64,000 nucleotides of DNA from Marichromatium gracile (GTDB taxonomy: Bacteria > Pseudomonadota > Gammaproteobacteria > Chromatiales > Chromatiaceae). The notes under the pieces were generated by a model. The model saw only the letters and a program-made list of their open reading frames with translations, ran no database searches and was not told where the DNA came from. Of the stretch, positions 36,608 through 48,374 are shown piece by piece (the first letter of the stretch is position 1; every line of letters begins with the position of its first letter). The translations under genes were made by a program, and so were the position numbers. The stretch covers positions 310,001 to 374,000 of the forward strand of contig NZ_SMDC01000003.1 in NCBI RefSeq assembly GCF_004343155.1, read 5' to 3'.

Positions 36608-36654
36608 GATCGGCCGGGACTGCGGTGGAGCTGGTGTTGCGCGGAGCGGCAAGT

Positions 36655-36660
36655 ATTATA
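36655..36660 (-). promoter_or_regulatory. Perfect -10 box (TATAAT) ahead of mtaB
   Basis: On the minus strand TATAAT lies 48 bases before the mtaB start codon. No matching -35 element is present 16-18 bases upstream, so the promoter may need an activator or be weak. Confidence 0.45.
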
Positions 36661-36803
36661 GGGGGTTGTCGGGACGAGGGCATCCGCTCGGTCGTGCGCT
36701 GGGCCAGGATGCGACGAATCCCGGGCAGGGCGTAGCGCCGGCCTTCGGTCGATGATGCTGGGATTGGGGGTCTTGCGCGGATCGGACGATCCAGAAGGGA
36801 AGA

Positions 36804-36893
36804 TGGCGGAGAGGGTGGGATTCGAACCCACGGACCCGCAAGCGAGTCACTTGATTTCGAGTCAAGCCCGTTCGACCACTCCGGCACCTCTCC
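36804..36893 (-). tRNA. tRNA-Ser (anticodon CGA)
   Basis: A 90-base minus-strand tRNA with a perfect 7-bp acceptor stem (GGAGAGG/CCTCTCC), G73 and an encoded CCA end at 36806-36804. The anticodon loop CTCGAAA gives CGA, reading UCG. The long variable arm and the T-loop GGTTCGAATCC are those of a class II serine tRNA. It lies alone between mtaB and the L,D-transpeptidase gene. Confidence 0.97.
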
Positions 36894-36934
36894 AAGTGCT
36901 GGCGGTCCGCGCATGGCGCGGCAGCGAGTCGGCA

Positions 36935-36963
36935 ATATTAATGGTGTCGTCCCGGCTTGTCTA
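36935..36963 (-). promoter_or_regulatory. Promoter of tRNA-Ser
   Basis: On the minus strand -35 TAGACA (36963-36958) and -10 TAATAT (36940-36935) are separated by exactly 17 bases. The expected start near 36928 is about 35 bases upstream of the mature tRNA. Confidence 0.6.
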
Positions 36964-37019
36964 CCCCTGTTTTGCGGGTTGGTGTCTCCGTCCCGCGTCT
37001 CGGGGCGCGCCGGGACCGC

Positions 37020-37607
37020 TCAGGGCAGGATCTCGATCGGGGTGCCGTCGGCCACCAGCGACCAGATCTGCTCGATCGCGGCGTTGTCGACGGCGATGCA
37101 GCCGGCGGTCCAGTCGCCGTTGCGGCGGGTGTCGGGACCGGTGCCGTGGACCATGATGGCGCCGCCGGGGTCATCACCGTGGAGACGCGCGCGCAACCGG
37201 TCGCCGGGACCGGGGTAGGAGATGTGCAGGGCGCGGTGGAAACGGCTGGCGGGGTTGCGCCAGTCGATGCGATAGCGTCCCTCGGGGGTGCGCCCATCGC
37301 CCTCGCGGCGTTTGTGGCCGAGCGGCTGGAAGCCGAGCGCGATGGCGTAGCTTTGCAACACCGCGCCGTCACGCAGCAGATAGAGTCGGCGCTCGGCCTT
37401 GCGCACGAGGACGCGGTCGGCCATGTCGGGGCGCGGGGGGCGGAAGTCGTCGGGCGCGCTGGTCGGGCGCAGTGGCTGGGGGAGGGCGAGCAGCGACATC
37501 GCGCGAGCCGATGGCAGGAGCGTCAGCCCGAGCAGCGTGCCGAGCAGCGCCCGGCGCCCGGGGGTGGGCGATGGGCGTTGCTCGGCGGTGTGGATGACGC
37601 GGGACAT
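37020..37607 (-). CDS. L,D-transpeptidase (YkuD domain)
   Basis: A 195-residue exported protein with a signal-like N-terminus (GRRALLGTLLGLTLLPSARA, with a twin-Arg-like pair) and a YkuD catalytic domain. The active-site signature is MVHGTG followed by WTAGCIAVDN, containing the nucleophilic cysteine. Relatives cross-link peptidoglycan or attach proteins to it. The start ATG 37607 has GAGGA upstream. It lies 21 bases below mltD on the same strand, so the two cell-wall enzymes probably form an operon. Confidence 0.88.
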   Translation of the reverse strand: MSRVIHTAEQRPSPTPGRRALLGTLLGLTLLPSARAMSLLALPQPLRPTSAPDDFRPPRPDMADRVLVRKAERRLYLLRDGAVLQSYAIALGFQPLGHKRREGDGRTPEGRYRIDWRNPASRFHRALHISYPGPGDRLRARLHGDDPGGAIMVHGTGPDTRRNGDWTAGCIAVDNAAIEQIWSLVADGTPIEILP

Positions 37608-37628
37608 GCGCGCATCCTCGCGATCGGA

Positions 37629-39077
37629 TCAGCTCTTGCGATAGATGCGCAGGGTGTCGCCGATGTCGAGACGCGAGTCGGAGAGGGCGTTCCAGCGCTG
37701 GAGGTCGTCGACGGTGACGCCGTAGCGGCGGGCGATCACGCTCATCGAGTCGCCGCTGCGCACCCGATAGGTGACCAGCGCGTTGCTGCCGGGGATGCGC
37801 AGCTTCTGCCCCGGGCGCAGGGTGTCGTCGAGATCGAGATGATTGCTCTCGGCGAGTGCGCGTACCCCGAGGTCGTGACGGCGGGCGATGGCGCTGAGGG
37901 TCTCGCCGCGCTTGACCACGTGGACCAGTGCCTTGGGCGTCGTGCGCACGGGCTTGGCAACGGCGACCGCCGGGCGTGCCTGCGGGGTGGTGCGCTCGCG
38001 GATATGGACGCGGCTCGAGGCGCTGTAGGCCGCGGGCGTGACCACCTCGGCCTGGGCCAGCGCCTTGCGCAGCAGCGCACCGCTGCCGGCCGGCACCAGC
38101 AGGTTGGCCTGGGCGCCGGGGGCGGTACGCGCGCGCTTGAGACCGGGGTTGAGTCGCTTGAGGGTGGCCAGTTCGACGCCGCTGGCGCTGGCGAGCTTGG
38201 CCAGCTCAACCGCGCCCGGGGTGCGGATCAGCTCGAGCTGGGGGCGATCGGGGAGCGGCGGCAGGGCCAGGCCGTATTGCCCGGGGGTTGCCACCAGACG
38301 CGCGGTGGCGAGGATCTGCGGCACATAGTCGCGGGTCTCGGTGGGCAGTTGCAGCGACCAGAAGTCGGTCGGCTTGCCCTGGCGGCGATTGCGCTCAACG
38401 GCGTTGGCCACGCAGCCGGGGCCACAGTTGTAGGCGGCCATGGTGAGCGCCCAGTCGCCGTCGAACTGGGCGTTGAGCTGTTCGAGATAGTCGAGCGCGG
38501 CGCGGGTCGAGGCGAGCACGTCGCGCCGCTCGTCGTACCACTGGTCCTGGCGCAGTCCCATCGCACGTCCGGTATAGGGCATGAACTGCCAGATCCCGGC
38601 GGCGGCCTTGGACGAGGTGGCACCGGGGTTGTAGCGGCTCTCGACCTGGGGCAGCAGCGCCAGCTCCATCGGCAGGCCGCGCCGTGCGATCTCGTCGACG
38701 ATCAGGCGCAGATAGGGGCGGGCGCGGTCATTGAGTCGGGTGAGATAGCGCGGATCGCGCTTGAAGCGTGCGATGACCGCCTCGACCCGCGGGTTGTGCT
38801 GGTCTTGCAGCCGCATGCCGGCGCGCACCCGCGTCCACAGGTTGCCACCGCCGCCGGTGGTCGCGAGACCCTTGCCGCTGTCGGTGGCCTCGAGGCTGCT
38901 GATATCGACCGCGGGTCGGACGAAGCCGTATTCGCGGGCCGAGACGATCTGGGGGCGTGCGTCCGAGTCCTGTTCGGCGCGGGTGAGTGGTGAGTCCTTG
39001 ACGCAGCCCGAGAGGACGGGCGCGAGCAACAGGGGCAGCGCGCACAGCGTGCGTGCCAGACGTGAAACATCAGGCAT
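37629..39077 (-). CDS. mltD: Membrane-bound lytic murein transglycosylase D
   Basis: A 482-residue lipoprotein (lipobox LSGC at about 22-25). The SLT catalytic domain (about 125-250) contains the catalytic Glu in LLPQVESRYNPGA and the family motifs AAGIWQFMPYTGRAMGL and AAYNCGPGCV. Two C-terminal LysM domains (VVKRGETLSAIARRHDL and RVRSGDSMSVIARRYGV) bind peptidoglycan. It cleaves murein glycan strands at the outer-membrane side. It is followed by the L,D-transpeptidase gene. The upstream gap 39078-39253 is AT-rich near the start. Confidence 0.93.
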   Translation of the reverse strand: MPDVSRLARTLCALPLLLAPVLSGCVKDSPLTRAEQDSDARPQIVSAREYGFVRPAVDISSLEATDSGKGLATTGGGGNLWTRVRAGMRLQDQHNPRVEAVIARFKRDPRYLTRLNDRARPYLRLIVDEIARRGLPMELALLPQVESRYNPGATSSKAAAGIWQFMPYTGRAMGLRQDQWYDERRDVLASTRAALDYLEQLNAQFDGDWALTMAAYNCGPGCVANAVERNRRQGKPTDFWSLQLPTETRDYVPQILATARLVATPGQYGLALPPLPDRPQLELIRTPGAVELAKLASASGVELATLKRLNPGLKRARTAPGAQANLLVPAGSGALLRKALAQAEVVTPAAYSASSRVHIRERTTPQARPAVAVAKPVRTTPKALVHVVKRGETLSAIARRHDLGVRALAESNHLDLDDTLRPGQKLRIPGSNALVTYRVRSGDSMSVIARRYGVTVDDLQRWNALSDSRLDIGDTLRIYRKS

Positions 39078-39253
39078 TGAATCCCCGGGAGGCGTTAAGT
39101 GTTTGTAAAGAAGGATTTTTTGAATTTTCGCGCGTCATCATAAGCCAAACCCGGGGGGGATTTCCAGACCCGAGGTCGGGAATTGGGTGCGCCTGAGGAG
39201 ACGACAGCGCGGGGCCGCTGCGGTTACCATGGCCGCCTCGAAGAGGCTGCCGC

Positions 39254-40015
39254 ATGACTGCTTGCAAGGGGCCAGACTCCCCGCTCGCCCAACTCCAGCG
39301 CTGGTATCGCTCGCCGCTCGGCACCGAGCTGGCGCGGCTCGAGTGCGCCTGCGTACAGCAGTTGCTGCATGACACCTTCGGCTATTATCTGGTGCAGGTC
39401 GGCGTCACCGAGAGCTTCCGCGACGCACTCGCCACCAGCCGGATCCGGCATCGCATCGCCATGCCCTGCGATCCGCCGCCGCTGGCCCGGGCCCCGGCGA
39501 TCGTCGGACTGGCCTCGCAGTTGCCGTTGGCCTCCGACAGCATCGACGCGCTCTTCCTGCCCCATACCCTCGATTTCTCGCCCGACCCGCAGGCGGTGCT
39601 GCGCGAGGCCGAGCGCACCCTGATCCCCGAGGGACGACTCATTGTCATCGGTTTCAACGCCCTCAGCACCTGGGGTCTGCGCGCTCTGCTGCGTGGCGCG
39701 CGAGGGCCGGCACCCTGGTGCGGTCGCTTTCGTACCCATTATCAGATGGAGGCCTGGTTGTCCGATCTCGGTTTTGCGCTCGAACGGCGCGAGTTCCTGA
39801 TGTTCCGTCCGCCGCTGACCCGGGCGCTTGGCCCCGGCGGGCCGCGTATCGAGACCCTGGGGCGGCGTCTGCTGCCGGCGCTCGGCGGGGTCTATGTGCT
39901 GCGCGCGGTCAAGCGGGTGTCGACGCTCACCCCGCTGCGTCCGTCGTGGCGGGGTCGCCGACAATTGTTGCCGGGACGGGTTGAACCGACCGCACGGAGG
40001 AATCCACATGTCTGA
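39254..40015 (+). CDS. Class I SAM-dependent methyltransferase, YafS-like
   Basis: A 253-residue protein with the C-terminal pattern of small-molecule methyltransferases: [20 protein letters not shown], then [20 protein letters not shown]. The N-terminal glycine-rich SAM loop is poorly conserved. The gene order methyltransferase-rnhA-dnaQ is the conserved yafS-rnhA-dnaQ arrangement of gammaproteobacteria, which supports a YafS-like identity. The substrate is unknown. The last eight bases overlap rnhA. It is divergent from mltD. Confidence 0.75.
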   Translation: MTACKGPDSPLAQLQRWYRSPLGTELARLECACVQQLLHDTFGYYLVQVGVTESFRDALATSRIRHRIAMPCDPPPLARAPAIVGLASQLPLASDSIDALFLPHTLDFSPDPQAVLREAERTLIPEGRLIVIGFNALSTWGLRALLRGARGPAPWCGRFRTHYQMEAWLSDLGFALERREFLMFRPPLTRALGPGGPRIETLGRRLLPALGGVYVLRAVKRVSTLTPLRPSWRGRRQLLPGRVEPTARRNPHV

Positions 40016-40439
40016 GGCGGTGCACGCCTATACCGATGGCGCCTGCAAGGGCAATCCCGGCCCCGGCGGCTGGGGGGTGCTGCTGTGCTGGGGCGAGGCC
40101 GAGAAGAGCCTTTGCGGCGGCGAACGCGAGACCACCAACAACCGCATGGAGTTGATGGCGGTGATCATGGCGCTGGAGTCGCTCAAGCGGTCGAGCGAGA
40201 TCGAGATCACCACCGACTCGCAGTACGTCAAGCGCGGGGTGGGCGAGTGGATGCCGCGTTGGAAGCGCAACGGCTGGCGGACCGCCAGTCGCCAGCCGGT
40301 GAAGAACCGTGACCTGTGGGAGCGGCTCGATGCCGCGCTCGCCGACCATCAGGTGCGTTGGCACTGGGTCAAGGGGCATGCCGGCCACCCCGGCAACGAA
40401 CGCGCCGATCAGCTCGCCAATCAGGGTATCCCGAGGTAG
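40008..40439 (+). CDS. rnhA: Ribonuclease HI
   Basis: A 143-residue enzyme cleaving RNA in RNA-DNA hybrids. All catalytic residues are visible: Asp in [15 protein letters not shown], Glu in NNRMELMAV, Asp in TTDSQYV, and His/Asp in [17 protein letters not shown]. The start ATG 40008 has ACGGAGG seven bases upstream and overlaps the methyltransferase end. dnaQ follows with no gap. Confidence 0.96.
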   Translation: MSEAVHAYTDGACKGNPGPGGWGVLLCWGEAEKSLCGGERETTNNRMELMAVIMALESLKRSSEIEITTDSQYVKRGVGEWMPRWKRNGWRTASRQPVKNRDLWERLDAALADHQVRWHWVKGHAGHPGNERADQLANQGIPR

Positions 40440-41177
40440 ATGGCCATGCAGCAGACACGTCAGATCGTGCTCGATACCGAGACCACGGGTCTCGACCCGC
40501 AGGACGGGCATCGCATCATCGAGATCGGCTGTGTGGAGCTGGTCGACCGACGCCTGACCCGCAACAACTTCCATTGCTATATCCAGCCCGATCGCGAGAT
40601 CGATGCCGGCGCGGTCGAGGTGCACGGCATCACCAACGACTTTCTCGCCGACAAGCCGCGCTTCGGCGAGCTGGCCGAGGCCTTTCTCGACTATGTGCGC
40701 GGCGCCGAGCTGATCATCCATAACGCCGCGTTCGATGTCGGGTTCCTCGACCACGAGCTGCGGCTGTGGCAGCCGGAGGCGCCGCGTATCGAAGCGCTGT
40801 GCTCGGTCACCGATACCCTGATGATGGCGCGCCGCCTCCATCCGGGACAGCGCAACAGCCTCGATGCGCTGTGCAAGCGCTACGACGTCGACAACTCGCA
40901 GCGCGACCTGCACGGCGCCCTGCTCGACGCCGAGATCCTCGCCGATGTTTATCTGGCGATGACCGGTGGGCAGGTGAAGCTCGGGCTCGGCGAGGTCGAG
41001 ACGGCGGGCGAGGGCGCTCAGGGCGCGACCGGGGAGCACGGCCGGATCAGCGCCGAGCGCCCGCCGTTGCGGGTGGTGCGGGCCGATGAGCGCGCGCTCG
41101 GGGCGCATGCGGCGCGGCTCGAGGCGATCGACAAGGCGAGTGCCGAGGGCTGTCTGTGGTTGCGCGAGCCGGGTTGA
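40440..41177 (+). CDS. dnaQ: DNA polymerase III epsilon subunit (proofreading exonuclease)
   Basis: A 245-residue DEDDh 3'-5' exonuclease. ExoI is VLDTETTGLDP, ExoII is IIHNAAFDVGFLDHEL and ExoIIIe is HGALLDAEILADVY. The C-terminal 60 residues form the tail that binds the alpha subunit. The start could be ATG 40440, directly after the rnhA stop, or ATG 40446, which is better spaced from the GAGG site. It converges with fnr across a 110-base gap containing a small GTGAG/CTCAC hairpin at 41203-41217. Confidence 0.95.
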   Translation: MAMQQTRQIVLDTETTGLDPQDGHRIIEIGCVELVDRRLTRNNFHCYIQPDREIDAGAVEVHGITNDFLADKPRFGELAEAFLDYVRGAELIIHNAAFDVGFLDHELRLWQPEAPRIEALCSVTDTLMMARRLHPGQRNSLDALCKRYDVDNSQRDLHGALLDAEILADVYLAMTGGQVKLGLGEVETAGEGAQGATGEHGRISAERPPLRVVRADERALGAHAARLEAIDKASAEGCLWLREPG

Positions 41178-41287
41178 GCGGCGGTGTTCCGTGTGCCGGG
41201 GCGTGAGTTGCGCTCACCCCCGCTCGCGTCTCAGTGGAGCGGTCCGCGCGCGCCTGAGGGTAGGCGGACTCGGTCGCTCCAGTGCGC

Positions 41288-42046
41288 TCAGCGCTGCTGG
41301 TTCTGGCGTCGGCCCTGACCGTTGCCGCCGACCAGCGCCTCGAGCGCGGGCAGGTCGAGCAGTTCGATGTGCTTGCGGTCGACGCGCATCAGGCCGTCGT
41401 CCTGGAAGCGGGTGAACAGCCGGCTGACGGTCTCCACCGCGAGCCCGAGATAGTTGCCGATCTCGTGGCGCGACATGCTGAGATAGAAGTCGGAGGGCGA
41501 GAGCCCGCGTTTGTGCAGGCGCTGCGAGAGGCTGAGCAGGAAGGCGGCGAGACGCTCCTCGGCGTTCTTCTTGCCGAGCAGCAGCAGCATGTCGGTGTCG
41601 TGACCGATCTCCTTGCTCAGCAGCCGGTACATCTGATGCTGCAGACTGGGGATGGAGCAGGTGAGCTCCTCGAGTCGCTGGAAGGGGATCTCGCAGATCG
41701 CCGAGGTCTCGAGCACCTTGGCCGAACAGGCGTGCTCATCCTTGTCGATGGCGTCGAGACCGATGATCTCGCCGGGCAGGTGAAAACCGAGTACCTGCTC
41801 GCCGCCCTCGGGGCTGGGGGCGAAGGTCTTCACCGAGCCGGTCTTGACCACGTAGAGCGAACGGAAACGATCTCCGTCGCGAAACAGGAAATCCCCCCGA
41901 TGGAGCGGTCGGGTGCGCTTGACGATGTCGTCGAGGCGCTCGACGTCCTCCTGTGTCAGCCCCATGGGCAGACACAGGGATGAGAGCGTGCAATTCTTGC
42001 ATGCGACCCGAATCGTCTCTAACGAAACCACTTTTCGCTGGCTCAC
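41288..42046 (-). CDS. fnr: FNR-type oxygen-sensing transcription regulator
   Basis: A 252-residue Crp/FNR regulator. The four [4Fe-4S] ligands align with E. coli FNR: C16, C19, C25 (CKNCTLSSLC) and C118 (AICEIPF). The helix-turn-helix reads IGNYLGLAVETVSRLFTRF with the E-x-x-S-R contacts for TTGAT half sites. It should switch genes between aerobic and anoxic/phototrophic life. The start is GTG 42046. A perfect FNR box lies 45 bases before the start, implying autoregulation. A glutamine/arginine-rich tail is unlike E. coli. Confidence 0.93.
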   Translation of the reverse strand: MSQRKVVSLETIRVACKNCTLSSLCLPMGLTQEDVERLDDIVKRTRPLHRGDFLFRDGDRFRSLYVVKTGSVKTFAPSPEGGEQVLGFHLPGEIIGLDAIDKDEHACSAKVLETSAICEIPFQRLEELTCSIPSLQHQMYRLLSKEIGHDTDMLLLLGKKNAEERLAAFLLSLSQRLHKRGLSPSDFYLSMSRHEIGNYLGLAVETVSRLFTRFQDDGLMRVDRKHIELLDLPALEALVGGNGQGRRQNQQR

Positions 42047-42090
42047 GACAACACACCTTTCCGCCGACTCACCCGGAATGAGTGGTCGTA

Positions 42091-42104
42091 TTGATCTGGA
42101 TCAA
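42091..42104 (-). promoter_or_regulatory. Perfect FNR box upstream of fnr
   Basis: TTGATCTGGATCAA matches the FNR consensus TTGATNNNNATCAA in every fixed base. It lies 45 bases before the fnr start. With a possible promoter TTGTAA-N17-TAAAAA just upstream on the minus strand, the box would overlap the start of transcription, which fits autorepression. Part of that promoter also lies in the inverted repeat TTAACCGG (42117-42124/42144-42151). Confidence 0.75.
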
Positions 42105-42116
42105 ATATCTTCTTTT

Positions 42117-42151
42117 TTAACCGGAACCATCCTGGATTACAAGCCGGTTAA
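42117..42151. repeat. 8-bp inverted repeat TTAACCGG/CCGGTTAA upstream of fnr
   Basis: A perfect inverted repeat with arms 42117-42124 and 42144-42151 and a 19-base centre. It sits between the FNR box and the sgp terminator. It could be an operator for a dimeric regulator or a hairpin; no T-run follows in either direction. Confidence 0.5.
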
Positions 42152-42187
42152 CGTGTCGGCGTACTCGTCATGGCGACGATTACCCAC

Positions 42188-42214
42188 AAAAAAACCGCGC
42201 CAGGACTGGCGCGG
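42188..42214 (-). terminator. Rho-independent terminator of the sulfur globule gene
   Basis: On the minus strand a perfect 8-bp stem CCGCGCCA/TGGCGCGG with a four-base loop is followed by seven T residues. It begins 35 bases after the stop of the sulfur globule gene. This is the most canonical intrinsic terminator in the window. Confidence 0.92.
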
Positions 42215-42249
42215 CTTCTTGTCGGCGCTGCGCTGAGCGCAGCTGCGGA

Positions 42250-42663
42250 TTACTTGGAGCCGCTCTCCGCAGGGGCTGCCGGCGCGGCCGGTGCGCCGTA
42301 GGGCGCATAGGGGACGCCACCGTAGTAAGGCGCGCCGTAGCCGTAGGGTGCGCCGTAGCCGTAAGGTGCGCCATAGCCGTAGGGGCCGTAACCGCCGTAG
42401 TAGGGGTAGTCGTAGCCATAGCCGTAGCCACGGCCCCAGCCGCGCCCGCGGCCCCAGCCGCGCCCGCCGCCGCTCATGTTCATGTTGAAGTCGCCCCAGC
42501 CGTCTCCGAACATGTCGTTGAACCAGTCACCCCAGCCGGAGCCGTAGCCGGGGCCGTAGCCACCCCAGCCGGGGCCGCCCCACCATGCCTGGGCGGTGTT
42601 CATCGAGAAGGCAGCGGTACCGGTGATGGCAGCGATACCGATCACTTTCGCAAGCTTATGCAT
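42250..42663 (-). CDS. Sulfur globule protein (SgpA/SgpB, CV1/CV2-like)
   Basis: A 137-residue exported protein. The signal peptide [20 protein letters not shown] ends near AQA. The mature part is rich in Gly, Tyr, Trp and Pro, with tandem PYGYGA units and [10 protein letters not shown] repeats, plus an Ala/Pro tail. From memory, this signal sequence and composition resemble the CV1/CV2 sulfur globule envelope proteins of Allochromatium. The gene has its own strong promoter (42757-42785) and terminator, as expected for an abundant structural protein. The start ATG 42663 has CAGGAG upstream. Confidence 0.85.
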   Translation of the reverse strand: MHKLAKVIGIAAITGTAAFSMNTAQAWWGGPGWGGYGPGYGSGWGDWFNDMFGDGWGDFNMNMSGGGRGWGRGRGWGRGYGYGYDYPYYGGYGPYGYGAPYGYGAPYGYGAPYYGGVPYAPYGAPAAPAAPAESGSK

Positions 42664-42756
42664 ATTGCCACTCCTGACTATTGAAATGCTTCAGCCGTTG
42701 TGGTCCGCCCGCCGGGGCGGAGGGGCGCGTCGGTCTGCGAGACGAGGCGCAAGCGG

Positions 42757-42785
42757 AATATACGCGGCACGCCTGGCTTTGTGAA
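42757..42785 (-). promoter_or_regulatory. Promoter of the sulfur globule gene
   Basis: On the minus strand -35 TTCACA (42785-42780) and -10 TATATT (42762-42757) are separated by 17 bases; each matches five of six consensus positions. Transcription starting near 42750 gives a leader of about 87 bases. Confidence 0.65.
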
Positions 42786-42873
42786 GGCGACGGGGTGGCG
42801 AATCGTGTACGTCGGGTCGGACTCGGCAACCCATGATGCGCCGCGGATTGAGCCGAGCACGCGATTTTGGTAG

Positions 42874-46769
<3,896 letters not shown>

Positions 46770-46770
<1 letters not shown>

Positions 46771-46791
46771 GCGACGATCCTGGTCGTCGCT
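46770..46791 (+). terminator. 8-bp hairpin directly after eno
   Basis: AGCGACGA and TCGTCGCT pair around a six-base loop; the stem begins at the last base of the eno stop codon. No T-run follows. Confidence 0.4.
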
Positions 46792-46829
46792 GAGCCTGCT
46801 CCGGGCCACCGTTCTCGAGCACCTCATCC

Positions 46830-47126
46830 ATGCGCCTGCTGATCGCGTTGCTGGTGTTCGTGCTGTTGGCGCTCCACTACCGGCTGTGGGTCGGTGAGGG
46901 GAGTCAGGCCGAACTCGCCGCGCTGCGCCAGGAGATCGCCGCGCAGCGCGGCGAGCTCGAGCGTCTCGGTGCGCGCAACGCCAAGCTGCGCGCCGAGGTG
47001 GTCGATCTCGGCAGCGGGCTCGAGGCGCTCGAGGAGCGTGCCCGCGCCGAGCTCGGCATGATCCGGCCCGGAGAGACCTTCCTGCAGGTGATCGAACCTC
47101 GCCGCTCCGAGGAGCCCCCGCATTGA
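46830..47126 (+). CDS. ftsB: Cell division protein FtsB
   Basis: A 98-residue bitopic membrane protein with one N-terminal helix (residues 2-21), then a coiled coil (about 25-75) and the conserved segment ERARAELGMIRPGETFLQVI. It forms the FtsQBL complex at the septum. Its usual place between eno and ispD is kept. The stop overlaps the ispD start. Confidence 0.9.
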   Translation: MRLLIALLVFVLLALHYRLWVGEGSQAELAALRQEIAAQRGELERLGARNAKLRAEVVDLGSGLEALEERARAELGMIRPGETFLQVIEPRRSEEPPH

Positions 47127-47833
47127 CCGCCACACCCGCCTTCTGGGCGGTGATCCCCGCCGCCGGCGTCGGCCGACGGATGGGGAGCGCCATCCCCAAG
47201 CAATACCTCGAACTCGCCGGCCGACCGGTGATCGAGCACACCCTCGAGTGCTTCATCGACCACCCCGCCATCGCCGGGGTGGTGGTCGCCGTCGACCCCG
47301 CCGACCCCTATTGGCCGGAGACCCGCTACGCCACCCATCCCCGGGTGATCCGCGCGCCGGGCGGCGCCGAACGCTGCAACTCGGTACTCAACGGGCTCGA
47401 GGCGCTGAGCGCGCACGCCGCCGCCGACGACTGGGCGTTGGTGCACGATGCCGCGCGCCCCTGCCTGCGTCGCTCGGATCTCGACGCCATGCTCGACGAG
47501 CTGGCCGATGATCCGGTCGGCGGCATCCTCGCGGTGCAGGTGCGCGACACCATGAAGCGTGCCGGGACCGAGGGACGGATCGAGACCACCGTCGAGCGCA
47601 GCGCCCTGTGGCACGCCTTCACCCCGCAGATGTTCCGCCTCGGGACGCTGCGTCAGGCGCTGCGCCAGGCGCTCGCCGAGGGCGCGCTGGTCACCGACGA
47701 GGCCTCGGCGATCGAGCGTCTGGGGCAGGCCCCGCGGCTGCTCGAGGGGCAGTCGGACAACCTCAAGATCACCCGTCCCGAGGATCTGGCGCTCGCCCGC
47801 TTCCATCTGCAGCAGCAGGGTCGCCTCGACTGA
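47123..47833 (+). CDS. ispD: 2-C-methyl-D-erythritol 4-phosphate cytidylyltransferase
   Basis: A 236-residue enzyme of the non-mevalonate isoprenoid pathway. The nucleotide motif is PAAGVGRRMGSAIPKQYLEL; VHDAARPC, VRDTMKRA and TDEASAIERLG follow. The start is TTG 47123, overlapping the ftsB stop (TTGA), with GAGGAG upstream. A hairpin-forming palindrome (GGGACGCGTCCC at 47857-47868) lies between it and ispF. Confidence 0.93.
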   Translation: MTATPAFWAVIPAAGVGRRMGSAIPKQYLELAGRPVIEHTLECFIDHPAIAGVVVAVDPADPYWPETRYATHPRVIRAPGGAERCNSVLNGLEALSAHAAADDWALVHDAARPCLRRSDLDAMLDELADDPVGGILAVQVRDTMKRAGTEGRIETTVERSALWHAFTPQMFRLGTLRQALRQALAEGALVTDEASAIERLGQAPRLLEGQSDNLKITRPEDLALARFHLQQQGRLD

Positions 47834-47903
47834 GGCCCGCCGCTGCACCGGGGCGAGGGACGCGTCCCGGTTTCCTTCAATCTGCCTTCGGAGAATGCGC
47901 TCC

Positions 47904-48374
47904 ATGTTGATTGGTCAGGGTTTCGATGCCCATCGTTTCGCCCCCGGATGCCGACTGGTGCTCGGCGGTGTGGAGATCCCCCACGAGCTGGGACTGACCG
48001 CCCACTCCGACGGCGACGTGCTGATCCACGCGCTGTGCGACGCCCTGCTCGGCGCCGCCGGGCTCGGCGACATCGGCCGTCACTTCCCCGACAACGATCA
48101 GGCCTATGCCGGGATCGACAGCCGCATCCTGCTGCGTCGGGTGATCGCCAGCCTGCACGAGCGCGGCCTGCGGGTGCACAACGCCGACATGACGCTGATC
48201 GCCCAGCAGCCCAAGCTCGCCCCCTATATCGACACCATGCGCGAGGTGCTCGCCGGGGACCTGCAGTGCGATCCGGCGCGGGTCAACGTCAAGGCCACCA
48301 CCATGGAACAGATGGGCTTCACCGGTCGCGGCGAGGGCATCGCCGCCTCGGCCTCGGTGCTGTTGGTCGAATGA
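47904..48374 (+). CDS. ispF: 2-C-methyl-D-erythritol 2,4-cyclodiphosphate synthase
   Basis: A 156-residue zinc enzyme following IspD in isoprenoid synthesis. It shows GQGFDAHRF (metal ligands), TAHSDGDVLIHALCDALLGA, the LGDIGRHFPDND loop and TTMEQMGFTGRGEGIAA at the end. The start ATG 47904 is better spaced from GGAG than the in-frame ATG 47895. The stop overlaps truD (ATGA). Confidence 0.95.
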   Translation: MLIGQGFDAHRFAPGCRLVLGGVEIPHELGLTAHSDGDVLIHALCDALLGAAGLGDIGRHFPDNDQAYAGIDSRILLRRVIASLHERGLRVHNADMTLIAQQPKLAPYIDTMREVLAGDLQCDPARVNVKATTMEQMGFTGRGEGIAASASVLLVE

